DNA of 64,000 nt, from the NCBI RefSeq assembly GCF_040702505.1, contig NZ_JBFBLC010000009.1:1-64000 (forward strand), in the 5' to 3' direction. A program made the translations under genes and the position numbers. Origin of the DNA: Terrabacter sp040702505 (lineage in GTDB: Bacteria; Actinomycetota; Actinomycetes; Actinomycetales; Dermatophilaceae). The stretch's first letter is position 1; the number at the start of each line of letters is the position of its first letter. Of the stretch, positions 56,506-64,000 are shown one piece after another. Below the pieces are notes generated by a model. The model had not been told where the DNA came from. It did no database searches and saw nothing but the letters and a program-made list of their open reading frames with translations.

Positions 56506-57939
56506 TCAGGCGGTGCTCCAGCGCGTCGCGAGCCAGAGCGGGTCGGGGCCGGTGAGCGGCACCATCCGCCAGCGGAGGTCGGCGTCCCCGCTGCGCAGTC
56601 GCGCCTCGACCCGGAAGCGGTGGGGCGACTCGATGGCGATGACCTCGGCACGGAAGAGGTCCTCGTCGACCCAGCCGCCGCTGGCCACCACGGGCAGCGT
56701 CGCTCCCCCGCCGACCAGCTCGCCCTCGCGCCAGACCCCGCGCCCCACCGGGATGCGCAACCACTCGCCCCGGCGCTCGAGACCCAGCACGTGGTCGTTC
56801 CCGTCTCGGGTGACGGAGACGGCGGTGAAGCCTTCGGCGAGGTCGGAGTCCGCCGATCTCGACAGCTCGACGTGCTCGGGTCCGAGGGCGTCACCCGACA
56901 GGGCCGGGAGCTCGAGGGCGGTGAACCGCTCCGCGAGCCGGTCGTCCGCCTCGGCAGAGCCCGGAGCGTCGACGGCCGGGAGCACGTGCTCCCAGAGCAG
57001 GTCGAGCGTGGACTGCATCCGCTCCTGCTCCGCGGTGACGGCCACGACGGTGTCCTGCTCGGGCAGCACGATGAGGAACTGGCCGAAGGCGCCGTCGCCG
57101 CGGAAGCCGTGGCGCTGCATCCAGAAGGAGTAGCCGTAGCCGCGGCGCCAGTCCTCCTCGGCGCCCGGGTCCTCGTTGAGTGGCCCGAAGGCGCGCGTCG
57201 CCTCCTGCACCCACTCCTGCGACAGCAGCTGCTCACCCTGCCACCGGCCGCCGTCGAGGTAGAGCTGGGCGATCGAGGCGATGCCCTCGGTGGTCAGGTG
57301 CGAGCCAGTGAAGCCGAGCTCGCGGCCCAGCGGGTCGCGGTGCCACGGGATGTCTGGCAGCCCCAGCGGGTCGAGCAGGCGCGGGCGCAGGAAGTCGGCC
57401 ACGCCCTCCCCGGCGACCCGGCGCACGATGACGGACAGCAGGTAGGTGGCGACCTGGTTGTAGGCGAAGACGGTCCCCGGCTCACGGGTGGGCCGGGTCG
57501 CGAAGACCTTCGGCACCCAGTCGCCCTCGTCGCCGAAGTCGCTGCCGCTCATCCGGTCGAAGACCTGCCCCCACGCGTCCTGCTCGTGGCCCACCGTCAT
57601 CGACAGGCAGTGCCGGACCCGCACCCGCTCCCACCCCTCGGCGACAGCGGTGCGGTCGAGGTCCGGGAAGTGGTCGAGCACGAGGTCGTCCAGCGAGAGC
57701 CGGCCCTCCTGCACGAGGAAGCCGACGGCCGTCGCGGTCACCGTCTTCGAGAGGGAGTACGCGAGGTGGACGCGGCTCGCGGCATACGGCGCCCACCAGC
57801 CCTCGGCGACGACGTGGCCGTGCCGCACGACCAGAAGGCTGTGCAGGTCGAGGTCGCCGCGCTCGGCCGCGTCGACGAACGCGAGGAGGCCGGCGGCGTC
57901 GATGCCCTGCGCTGACGGGGTGCTGCGGGGAAGGCTCAT
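56506..57939 (-). CDS. Beta-lactamase-family (class C-like) serine hydrolase
   Basis: Protein of 477 aa of the serine hydrolase/penicillin-binding family. The active-site SxxK is YSLSKTVTATAVGFLV (about residue 67); the YxN motif is FAYNQVATYL; MTVGHEQ is also typical. No signal peptide is visible, so it is probably cytosolic and an esterase or peptidase, not a resistance beta-lactamase. The C-terminal ~110 residues form an extra beta-rich domain (FTAVSVTRDGNDHVLGLERR). ATG 57939 lies 53 bp after map. Confidence 0.86.
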   Translation of the reverse strand: MSLPRSTPSAQGIDAAGLLAFVDAAERGDLDLHSLLVVRHGHVVAEGWWAPYAASRVHLAYSLSKTVTATAVGFLVQEGRLSLDDLVLDHFPDLDRTAVAEGWERVRVRHCLSMTVGHEQDAWGQVFDRMSGSDFGDEGDWVPKVFATRPTREPGTVFAYNQVATYLLSVIVRRVAGEGVADFLRPRLLDPLGLPDIPWHRDPLGRELGFTGSHLTTEGIASIAQLYLDGGRWQGEQLLSQEWVQEATRAFGPLNEDPGAEEDWRRGYGYSFWMQRHGFRGDGAFGQFLIVLPEQDTVVAVTAEQERMQSTLDLLWEHVLPAVDAPGSAEADDRLAERFTALELPALSGDALGPEHVELSRSADSDLAEGFTAVSVTRDGNDHVLGLERRGEWLRIPVGRGVWREGELVGGGATLPVVASGGWVDEDLFRAEVIAIESPHRFRVEARLRSGDADLRWRMVPLTGPDPLWLATRWSTA

Positions 57940-57992
57940 GCACGTGAGGCTACGCACCGCCGGTGCCCCTGCGGGGACGGGGGCCGAGCCCG

Positions 57993-58844
57993 TCAGCCCA
58001 CCGCGTCGAGGGGGGCGTATGCCGCCCCGACCGTCTCGAGGGCGGCCTTGCCACCGTCGACGGCGGTGAGCACCCACAGCCCGTCCTCGCGGACGGCCAC
58101 CGAGTGCTCCCAGTGGGCGGCGCGGGTCCCGTCGGTCGTGACGACCGTCCAGTCGTCCGCCAGCACCTTCGTGTCGGTGCCGCCCAGGGTGACCATCGGC
58201 TCGATGGCGCCGGTGAACCCGTCGACGAGCTTGGGCCCCGTCTCGCGCACCGCGTAGTTGGGGATCTGCGGGTCCATGTGCATCTGGGTGCCGATGCCGT
58301 GACCGACGTACTCGTCGATGACGCCGTAGTTCAACCCGTCGCGCTCGGCCGCGGCCTCGATGCTCGCCTCGACGGCGTCGCCCACGGCATACAACCGTCC
58401 CCCGACCTGCATGGCGGCGATGCCCGCGTAGAGGCTCGCCTCGGTGGCGTCGATGAGCGCGAGGTCCTCGGCATGCCCGGCCTCGCGGCCACCGACGACC
58501 GCGGTGAACGCGGCGTCGCCGTTCCAGCCCTTGACCTCGGCGCCGCAGTCGACGGAGACGACGTCGCCCGCCTCGAGCACCCGCGGGCCGGGGATGCCGT
58601 GCACCACCTCGTCGTTGACGCTGGTGCACAGCGTGTGGCTGTAGCCGGGGACGAGCTGGAAGTTCGGGACGCCCCCGTGGCTGCGGATGAACTCCTCCGC
58701 CAGCCGGTCGAGGTCGAGCGTGGTCAGGCCCGGCCGCAGCTCGGCGGCCAGCAGCTCGAGCGTGCGCCCGACGAGCAGGCCCGCCTCACGCATGAGGAGG
58801 AGCTGCTCGTCGGTGCGGCCCTGGAGCTTGTTGCGTCCGAACAT
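57993..58844 (-). CDS. map: Methionine aminopeptidase type I
   Basis: Removes N-terminal Met from nascent proteins; 283 aa. Metal ligands are visible as Asp in VVSVDCGAEVKGWNGDAAF (two Asp), His in YVGHGIGTQMHMDP and Glu in GAIEPMVT and HWEHSVAV. ATG at 58844 overlaps the adk stop (TGATG), showing translational coupling. It ends the secY-adk-map segment here; infA is displaced. Confidence 0.97.
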   Translation of the reverse strand: MFGRNKLQGRTDEQLLLMREAGLLVGRTLELLAAELRPGLTTLDLDRLAEEFIRSHGGVPNFQLVPGYSHTLCTSVNDEVVHGIPGPRVLEAGDVVSVDCGAEVKGWNGDAAFTAVVGGREAGHAEDLALIDATEASLYAGIAAMQVGGRLYAVGDAVEASIEAAAERDGLNYGVIDEYVGHGIGTQMHMDPQIPNYAVRETGPKLVDGFTGAIEPMVTLGGTDTKVLADDWTVVTTDGTRAAHWEHSVAVREDGLWVLTAVDGGKAALETVGAAYAPLDAVG

Positions 58845-59413
58845 CAGCGGTGCTGCGGCAGCGCCGCCATGACGCGGTCGGTGACCTCGTCGACCTCACC
58901 CATGCCGTCCACCTTCACGAGCAGGCCCACGAGCTCGTAGTGCTGCGCGAGCGGTGCGGTCTCCTTGCGGTAGATCGCCTGGCGCTCGCGGATGATCTCC
59001 TCGGTGTCGTCGACGCGCCCCTCGGTCTCGGCGCGCTTGAGCAGCCGCTGCACGATGGCGTCCTCGTCGACCTCGAGCTCGAGGACGGCGTCGAGGGCGT
59101 GGCCGTGGCGCGAGAGCATGGCGTCGAGCGCGTCGACCTGGCCGGCCGTGCGCGGGTAGCCGTCGAGGAGGAAGCCGTCGACCGCGTCGTCCCAGGAGAG
59201 CCGGTCCTCGACGATCTCGTTGGTGATCTCGTCGGAGACGTAGCCGCCCGACTTGATGATCTCGTCGACCTTGACGCCGAGCGGGGTGCGGTCCTTGATG
59301 TTGGCGCGGAAGATGTCGCCGGTCGAGATGGCCGGGATGCCCAGCCGCTCGGCGATCCGGGCCGCCTGCGTGCCCTTACCGGCACCGGGCGGGCCGAGGA
59401 TGATCAGTCGCAT
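58844..59413 (-). CDS. adk: Adenylate kinase
   Basis: 189-aa enzyme converting AMP and ATP to two ADP. P-loop GPPGAGKGT at residues 7-15, AMP-binding STGDIFRANI and FLLDGYPRTAGQVDAL. It is a short-lid form without the zinc LID insert, as usual in actinobacteria. The ATG at 59413 overlaps the secY stop (TAATG). Confidence 0.98.
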   Translation of the reverse strand: MRLIILGPPGAGKGTQAARIAERLGIPAISTGDIFRANIKDRTPLGVKVDEIIKSGGYVSDEITNEIVEDRLSWDDAVDGFLLDGYPRTAGQVDALDAMLSRHGHALDAVLELEVDEDAIVQRLLKRAETEGRVDDTEEIIRERQAIYRKETAPLAQHYELVGLLVKVDGMGEVDEVTDRVMAALPQHR

Positions 59414-60738
59414 TAACGGAGGAACCCTTCGTAGTGACGCTGCTGCAGCTGCGCCTCGATCTGCTTGACCGTCTCGAGGCCCACACCGACGACGATGAGG
59501 ATCGAGGTGCCACCGAACGGGAAGTTCTGGTTGGCGCCGACGAGCACGAGGGCGATGAGCGGGATCAGCGAGACGATGGCGAGGTAGATGGCACCCGGCA
59601 CGGTGATTCGGGTCAGGACGTAGTTGAGGTACTCGGCCGTGGGTCGCCCGGCCCGGATACCCGGGATGAAGCCGCCGTACTTCTTCATGTTCTCCGCGAC
59701 CTCGGTCGGGTTGAACGTGATGGAGACGTAGAAGAAGGTGAAGAACAGGATCAGCGCGACGTAGACCGCCATGTAGATCGGGTGGTCGCCCTTGACGAGG
59801 TTGGCCTGGACCCAGTCGACCCAGCCGGGGTTGTCGCCGTTGGCGTGGGTGTTGAACTGCGCCACGAGGCCCGGCAGCGCCAGCAGCGAGCTGGCGAAGA
59901 TGACGGGGATGACGCCGGCCATGTTGACCTTGAGCGGGATGTAGGTCGAGGTGCCGCCGTACATCCGGCGTCCGACCATGCGCTTGGCGTACTGCACCGG
60001 GATGCGGCGCTGGGACTGCTCGACGAAGACCACGGCAGCGATGACGAAGATGCCGAGGAGCAGGATGCCGAGGAAGGTGCCCCAACCCTTGTTGTTCTTG
60101 ATGCTCCACAGCGAGGCGGGGAAGCCGGCGGCGATCGAGGTGAAGATCATCAGCGACATGCCGTTGCCGACGCCCTTGTCGGTGATGAGCTCGCCGAACC
60201 ACATGATCAGGCCGGTGCCCGCCGTCATGGTGAGCACCATGATGAGGATCGTGACCGGCGACTGGTCGACCATGATCGTGTCGCACGAGCCGCCGAAGAG
60301 GCTCGAGGGATTGCGGGCGAAGGTCACCAGCGTGGCCGACTGCAGGATGGCCAGGCCGATCGTCAGGTAGCGGGTGTACTGGGTCAGCTTCGTCTGGCCC
60401 GACTGCCCCTCCTCCTTGAGCGCCTCGAAGCGCGGGATGACGACCGTCAGCAGCTGGATGATGATGCTCGCCGTGATGTACGGCATGATCCCGAGCGCGA
60501 AGACCGACAGCTGGAGCAGCGCGCCACCGGAAAAGAGGTTGGCGAGGTTGAGGAACCCGCTCTGGTCGCTACCGCCGGCGGCCTTTCCGGCCGCGAGGCA
60601 CTTCTGCACGAGGCTGTAGCTGATGCCCGGCGTCGGTACGTGCGATCCGAGCCGGAACAGCACGATGATGCCGAGCGTGAAGAGCAGCTTCTTGCGCAGG
60701 TCCGGGGTACGGAACGCGCGTACGAAAGCGGCGAGCAC
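59413..60738 (-). CDS. secY: Protein translocase subunit SecY
   Basis: Central channel of the Sec machinery, 441 aa with ten membrane segments. It begins FRTPDLRKKLLFTLGIIVLFRLGSHVPTPGI and has the plug/segment-2 region, LTQYTRYLTIGLAILQS, the cytosolic loop VFVEQSQRRIPVQYAKRMVG and C-terminal MKKYGGFIPGIRAGRPTAEYL. It follows rplO after 188 bp and is coupled to adk and map by overlapping starts. Confidence 0.98.
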   Translation of the reverse strand: MLAAFVRAFRTPDLRKKLLFTLGIIVLFRLGSHVPTPGISYSLVQKCLAAGKAAGGSDQSGFLNLANLFSGGALLQLSVFALGIMPYITASIIIQLLTVVIPRFEALKEEGQSGQTKLTQYTRYLTIGLAILQSATLVTFARNPSSLFGGSCDTIMVDQSPVTILIMVLTMTAGTGLIMWFGELITDKGVGNGMSLMIFTSIAAGFPASLWSIKNNKGWGTFLGILLLGIFVIAAVVFVEQSQRRIPVQYAKRMVGRRMYGGTSTYIPLKVNMAGVIPVIFASSLLALPGLVAQFNTHANGDNPGWVDWVQANLVKGDHPIYMAVYVALILFFTFFYVSITFNPTEVAENMKKYGGFIPGIRAGRPTAEYLNYVLTRITVPGAIYLAIVSLIPLIALVLVGANQNFPFGGTSILIVVGVGLETVKQIEAQLQQRHYEGFLR

Positions 60739-60809
60739 TGGGTCCTCCTGGGGGCCGCACGGGTGGCGCGGCGTAAGTCATGCAATCCGTGGAAGGTTAA
60801 CGCAAAGGC

Positions 60810-60879
60810 ACAGCGCCCCGGGCTCCCTCCCGCGGTTACCGACGTCACGTCGGTCCGCAGTGGGCGCCCGGGGCGCTGT
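60810..60879 (-). other. Long-stem hairpin between rplO and secY
   Basis: ACAGCGCCCCGGGC (60810-60823) and GCCCGGGGCGCTGT (60866-60879) are perfect 14-bp inverted repeats. The 42-nt loop contains a second small hairpin (ACCGACGTCACGTCGGT). It follows the rplO stop by about 50 bp inside the ribosomal operon. It may be a partial terminator or mRNA-stability element that lowers secY expression relative to the ribosomal genes. Confidence 0.65.
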
Positions 60880-60926
60880 TCACACGAGGTGTGTGGTGGT
60901 CACTTCGAGGCCAGGGCCTTGGTCGG

Positions 60927-61403
60927 TCAGCCGGCGAGGGCCGTGACCGTGCCGCCAGCGGCCTCGATCTTCTCCTTGGCGGAGGCGGAGAACTTGTGCG
61001 CCTCCACCTCGACCTTCACGGAGATCTCGCCCGTGCCGAGGATCTTCACCGGGAAGCCGTCACGGACGGCACCCTTGGCGACGAGGTCCGCAACGGACAC
61101 CTGGCCACCCTCGGGGAAGAGCAGCTGCAGGCGGTCGAGGTTCACGACCTGGTACTCGGTGCGGAACGGGTTCTTGAAGCCGCGCAGCTTCGGCAGACGC
61201 ATGTGCATCGGCATCGAGCCACCCTCGAAGCGCTCCGGAACCTGGTAGCGGGCGCTGGTGCCCTTGGTGCCACGACCGGCGGTCTTGCCCTTGGAGCCCT
61301 CACCACGACCGACACGGGTCTTGGCGGTCTTGGCTCCGGGGGCCGGACGCAGGTGGTGGACCTTGAGGGCGGACTCGCCCGACTTCTTGGCGTTGTCGGC
61401 CAT
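60927..61403 (-). CDS. rplO: 50S ribosomal protein L15
   Basis: 158-aa large-subunit protein. The N-terminal glycine-rich part KTRVGRGEGSKGKTAGRGTK and the fold GGSMPMHMRLPKLRGFKNPF, then LVAKGAVRDGFPVKILGTGE, are diagnostic. It lies 2 bp after rpmD. Confidence 0.98.
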   Translation of the reverse strand: MADNAKKSGESALKVHHLRPAPGAKTAKTRVGRGEGSKGKTAGRGTKGTSARYQVPERFEGGSMPMHMRLPKLRGFKNPFRTEYQVVNLDRLQLLFPEGGQVSVADLVAKGAVRDGFPVKILGTGEISVKVEVEAHKFSASAKEKIEAAGGTVTALAG

Positions 61404-61405
61404 GG

Positions 61406-61588
61406 TCAGTCAACCTCCTCGACGGTCACGAGGTGCGTCACCGTCTTGACCATCCCGCGGATCTCGGGACGGTCCTCCTTGACGACGACGTCGCCAATGC
61501 GCTTCAGACCGAGGCTGCGCAGCGTGTCACGCTGGTTCTGCTTGCCACCGATCTCGGAACGGGTCTGGGTCACCTTCAGACGAGCCAT
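61406..61588 (-). CDS. rpmD: 50S ribosomal protein L30
   Basis: 60-aa protein, MARLKVTQTRSEIGGKQNQR to the C-terminal MVKTVTHLVTVEEVD. The start ATG overlaps the rpsE stop by one base (61588). Longer frames upstream belong to rpsE in another frame. Confidence 0.97.
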   Translation of the reverse strand: MARLKVTQTRSEIGGKQNQRDTLRSLGLKRIGDVVVKEDRPEIRGMVKTVTHLVTVEEVD

Positions 61589-62244
61589 CACGCACCAGCC
61601 TTCGCAGCCTGGGCCTCGGCGAGGCCGGCGGCACGCGCCTTGAGCATGGCGGCCGGGGCGACGTCCTCGAGGCTCTTGCCACGGCGGGCAGCAACCGACT
61701 CGGGACGCTCGAGCTCGCGCAGGGCCTGGGCCGTGGCGTGCACGATGTTGATGGCGTTGTCGGAGCCCAGCGACTTGCTGAGCACGTCGTGGATGCCGGC
61801 GCACTCGAGCACCGCACGCACCGCGCCACCGGCGATGACACCGGTACCGGGAGCGGCGGGGCGCAGCATGACCACACCGGCAGCCGCCTCACCCTGGACG
61901 GGGTGCGGGATGGTGCCCTGGATGCGCGGGACCTTGAAGAAGTTCTTCTTGGCCTCCTCGACACCCTTGGCGATGGCCGCGGGAACTTCCTTGGCCTTGC
62001 CGTAGCCGACACCCACGGTGCCGTCACCGTCACCGACGACGACCAGGGCGGTGAAGCTGAAGCGACGACCACCCTTGACGACCTTGGCGACACGGTTGAT
62101 GGTCACGACGCGCTCGACGTACTGGTTCTTGTCGTCACGGCTGTCGCGGTTGTCGCGGCCACCGCGGTTGTCGCGGCGGTCTCCGCGCTCGGTGCGCTCG
62201 CCGCCACCGGCGGGGCCGGTGCCTCGACGCTGCTGTCCGGGCAT
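61588..62244 (-). CDS. rpsE: 30S ribosomal protein S5
   Basis: 218-aa decoding-fidelity protein. After a ~45-residue Arg/Gly/Asp-rich disordered start (GGERTERGDRRDNRGGRDNR), the double-stranded RNA-binding domain shows VERVVTINRVAKVVKGGRRF and VVGDGDGTVGVGYGKAKEVP; the C-domain shows RPAAPGTGVIAGGAVRAVLE. Confidence 0.98.
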   Translation of the reverse strand: MPGQQRRGTGPAGGGERTERGDRRDNRGGRDNRDSRDDKNQYVERVVTINRVAKVVKGGRRFSFTALVVVGDGDGTVGVGYGKAKEVPAAIAKGVEEAKKNFFKVPRIQGTIPHPVQGEAAAGVVMLRPAAPGTGVIAGGAVRAVLECAGIHDVLSKSLGSDNAINIVHATAQALRELERPESVAARRGKSLEDVAPAAMLKARAAGLAEAQAAKAGA

Positions 62245-62284
62245 CAGATGTTCCTCATCTCAACGGTTGCGTTCACGAAGTTGC

Positions 62285-62659
62285 TCACAGGGACAGACCG
62301 CCTTCGCGGGCGCCCTCGGCGATCGCCGCGACCCGGCCGTGGTACTTGTTGCCACCACGGTCGAACACGACGGCCTCGATGCCGGCGTCCTTGGCTCGCG
62401 CGGCGACGAGCTCGCCGACGCGCTTGGCCTTGGCCGTCTTGTCGCCGTCGAAGGCGCGCAGGTCGGCCTCCATCGTCGAGGCCGAGGCGACGGTCTTGCC
62501 GACGGTGTCGTCGACGACCTGCACGAACAGGTGACGGCTGGACCGCGACACGACGAGGCGGGGACGGGCCGCGGTGCCGGCGATCTTCTTGCGACCGCGC
62601 ACCTGGCGACGGATGCGGGCGGCAGCCTTGGACTTGCCGCGCTTGATGATCATTGCCAT
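62285..62659 (-). CDS. rplR: 50S ribosomal protein L18
   Basis: 124-aa 5S rRNA-binding protein. RIRRQVRGRKKIAGTAARPR, VSRSSRHLFVQVVDDTVGKT and VFDRGGNKYHGRVAAIAEGA are characteristic. It lies 3 bp after rplF and 40 bp before rpsE. Confidence 0.98.
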   Translation of the reverse strand: MAMIIKRGKSKAAARIRRQVRGRKKIAGTAARPRLVVSRSSRHLFVQVVDDTVGKTVASASTMEADLRAFDGDKTAKAKRVGELVAARAKDAGIEAVVFDRGGNKYHGRVAAIAEGAREGGLSL

Positions 62660-62662
62660 GGC

Positions 62663-63199
62663 TTACTTACCGGCCTTTCCAACCTTGCGACGGATCTGCT
62701 CGCCCGCGTAGCGAACGCCCTTGCCCTTGTACGGGTCGGGCTTGCGCAGCTTGCGGATGTTCGCCGCGACCTCACCGACGAGCTGCTTGTCGATGCCCTG
62801 CACCGAGAAGCGGGTCGGGTTCTCGACGGCGAAGCTGATGCCGGCGGGAGCCTGGATGAGGATCGGGTGCGAGTATCCGAGCGAGAACTCGAGGTCCGAG
62901 CCCTTCGCGGCGACACGGTAACCCGTGCCGTGGATCTCCAGCTTCTTCTCGTAGCCCTCGGTGACACCGAGGACCATGTTGTTGATGAGCGAGCGGGTCA
63001 GGCCGTGGCGCGAGCGCGAGTCACGCTCGTCGTTGGGGCGCTTGACCTCGAGGTTGCCCTCGGCCAGCTCGACCGTGATCGGCTGCACGACGGTCAGCGA
63101 GAGCTCACCCTTGGGGCCCTTGACGGTGACGTCCTGGCCCTCGACCTTGATGTCCACACCCGAGGGGATGGAGACCGGGAGTCGTCCGATTCGCGACAT
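62663..63199 (-). CDS. rplF: 50S ribosomal protein L6
   Basis: 178-aa protein of two similar domains. MSRIGRLPVSIPSGVDIKVE starts the first; the C-terminal PDPYKGKGVRYAGEQIRRKV binds 23S rRNA near the sarcin-ricin loop. It is 12 bp after rpsH. Confidence 0.98.
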   Translation of the reverse strand: MSRIGRLPVSIPSGVDIKVEGQDVTVKGPKGELSLTVVQPITVELAEGNLEVKRPNDERDSRSRHGLTRSLINNMVLGVTEGYEKKLEIHGTGYRVAAKGSDLEFSLGYSHPILIQAPAGISFAVENPTRFSVQGIDKQLVGEVAANIRKLRKPDPYKGKGVRYAGEQIRRKVGKAGK

Positions 63200-63211
63200 G
63201 TCAGTGTCTCC

Positions 63212-63610
63212 TTACCAGACGTAGGCGAGGACTTCCCCACCCACGCCCTTCTCGTGTGCCTGGCGGTCGGTCAGCAGACCGTTCGACGTCGACAGGATCG
63301 CCACGCCGAGGCCACCGAGAACCCGCGGGAGGTTCGTGGACTTGGCGTAGACGCGCAGACCGGGCTTGCTCACGCGGCGCACACCGGCGATCGAGCGCTC
63401 ACGGTTGGGGCCGTACTTGAGGTCGATGGTCAGCGTCTGGCCGACCTCGGCCTCCTCGATCTTCCAGGAGGCGATGTAGCCCTCCGCCTGGAGGATCTCG
63501 GCGATGTTCTTCTTCAGCTTCGAGTACGGCATGGAGACGACGTCGTGGTGCGCCGAGTTGGCGTTCCGGACGCGGGTCAGCATGTCCGCAATCGGGTCAG
63601 TCATGGTCAT
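63212..63610 (-). CDS. rpsH: 30S ribosomal protein S8
   Basis: 132-aa central-domain protein. MTMTDPIADMLTRVRNANSA starts it at ATG 63610; KPGLRVYAKSTNLPRVLGGL and GLLTDRQAHEKGVGGEVLAYVW end it. In E. coli S8 is the autogenous regulator of this operon; that role here is unproven. Confidence 0.98.
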   Translation of the reverse strand: MTMTDPIADMLTRVRNANSAHHDVVSMPYSKLKKNIAEILQAEGYIASWKIEEAEVGQTLTIDLKYGPNRERSIAGVRRVSKPGLRVYAKSTNLPRVLGGLGVAILSTSNGLLTDRQAHEKGVGGEVLAYVW

Positions 63611-63749
63611 TGTGGGCTCTCCGCCCTTCCTCACCGGGGTTTCGACTTCGGCGTGATGCCGTTCGGCAGGTGCCGTGGGGCCGACCTACGGTGTCAGAGG
63701 TGTGTTGGTCTTGGGTTTGCTCTGCGTTGCTCGCGGCTCGGGGAGCCGG

Positions 63750-63935
63750 TTACCAGGAGCTCTTGGTCACGCCCGGCAGCTCGCCCGCGTGAGCCATCTC
63801 GCGAAGGCAGATGCGGCAGAGGCCGAACTTGCGGTACACCGAGTGCGGGCGGCCGCACTTCTGGCAGCGGGTGTACGCGCGGACCTTGAACTTCGGCTTC
63901 CGGTTCGCCTTGTTGACCAGCGCGGTCTTGGCCAT
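63750..63935 (-). CDS. rpsN: 30S ribosomal protein S14 type Z
   Basis: 61-aa zinc-binding form. MAKTALVNKANRKPKFKVRA is followed by the zinc cysteines C24, C27, C40 and C43 (YTRCQKCGRPHSVYRKFGLC, then RIC). The 139-bp gap to rpsH (63611-63749) holds no gene. Confidence 0.97.
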   Translation of the reverse strand: MAKTALVNKANRKPKFKVRAYTRCQKCGRPHSVYRKFGLCRICLREMAHAGELPGVTKSSW

Positions 63936-63936
63936 G

Positions 63937-64000
63937 TCAGTTCTCCTTGAAGGGGAAGCCGAGCTGCTTGAGCAGCGCGCGACCCTCGTCATCGTTGGTC
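63937..64000 (-). CDS. rplE: 50S ribosomal protein L5 (C-terminal end, partial)
   Basis: The last 20 residues, TNDDEGRALLKQLGFPFKEN, are the typical actinobacterial L5 C-terminus; the gene continues beyond the window. Its TGA at 63937-63939 precedes the rpsN ATG by one base. Confidence 0.9.
   Translation of the reverse strand, partial: TNDDEGRALLKQLGFPFKEN

Noticed and set aside
56506..57939. Antibiotic-resistance beta-lactamase
   Set aside because: It has SxxK and YxN motifs but no signal peptide and an extra C-terminal domain; it fits the broad serine hydrolase family better.
33519..58844. Genomic island with integrase or insertion-sequence borders
   Set aside because: No transposase, integrase, tRNA target or terminal direct repeats were seen at the edges of the inserted blocks.

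Overview
The window is GC-rich (about 70%) chromosomal DNA from an actinobacterium. I infer the order Micrococcales, most likely an Intrasporangiaceae/Dermatophilaceae-type organism. The inference rests on the furA-katG pair, the Wbl protein, the DUF4245-glpX-class I fumarase block, many GTG/TTG starts, TGATG/ATGA gene overlaps and leaderless-looking promoters. No rRNA, tRNA, CRISPR array, integrase or insertion sequence was seen.

Layout. 0-3.5 kb: the end of an oligopeptide ABC operon (permease B, ATPases D and F, no permease C between B and D), preceded by a short fragment that resembles a 2-oxoacid dehydrogenase beta subunit. 3.5-4 kb: a decayed cysteine-rich gene. 4.2-6.1 kb: a large secreted protein with a HEYAE motif. 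6.2-13.4 kb: furA-katG, a SulP anion transporter, an MFS exporter and a cupredoxin-like secreted protein. 13.6-30 kb: housekeeping genes (ychF, ispH, rmuC, xseA/xseB, DUF4245, glpX, fumarase, carbonic anhydrase), a sugar kinase and an alpha-glucoside-type ABC operon without its own ATPase. 30-64 kb: the minus-strand ribosomal-protein supercluster. Read in its own direction it runs rplE-rpsN-rpsH-rplF-rplR-rpsE-rpmD-rplO-secY-adk-map // infA-rpmJ-rpsM-rpsK-rpsD-rpoA-rplQ-truA // rplM-rpsI // glmM. Accessory genes occupy the three breaks. Between map and infA are a serine hydrolase, an MFS exporter, a HIT-like protein and a DUF1801-like protein. Between truA and rplM is about 14 kb holding an ABC-F ATPase, a nitronate monooxygenase-like protein, YbaK-like, Wbl, a B12-type MerR regulator, a giant amylopullulanase, an aldo/keto reductase and an ArsR-MFS pair. 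Between rpsI and glmM is a paralogue of the HEYAE protein.

How genes work together. The amylopullulanase (extracellular starch/pullulan hydrolysis), the three-gene sugar importer and perhaps the PfkB kinase fit maltodextrin use. The amylopullulanase frame is broken by one in-frame TAG exactly where the family normally has Trp. The MerR regulator carries the W-x9-EH and ExH residues of CarH/LitR adenosylcobalamin photoreceptors and is divergent from the Wbl gene. furA-katG has a promoter that fits a leaderless transcript. The ArsR-MFS pair has two identical TGTGCACA palindromes in its promoter.

The broadest unexplained signal is the octamer GTATGCCG/CGGCATAC. I found 31 copies by eye against roughly 2 expected from base composition. 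They fall in several different reading frames and are concentrated in intergenic DNA, sometimes as hairpin arms.
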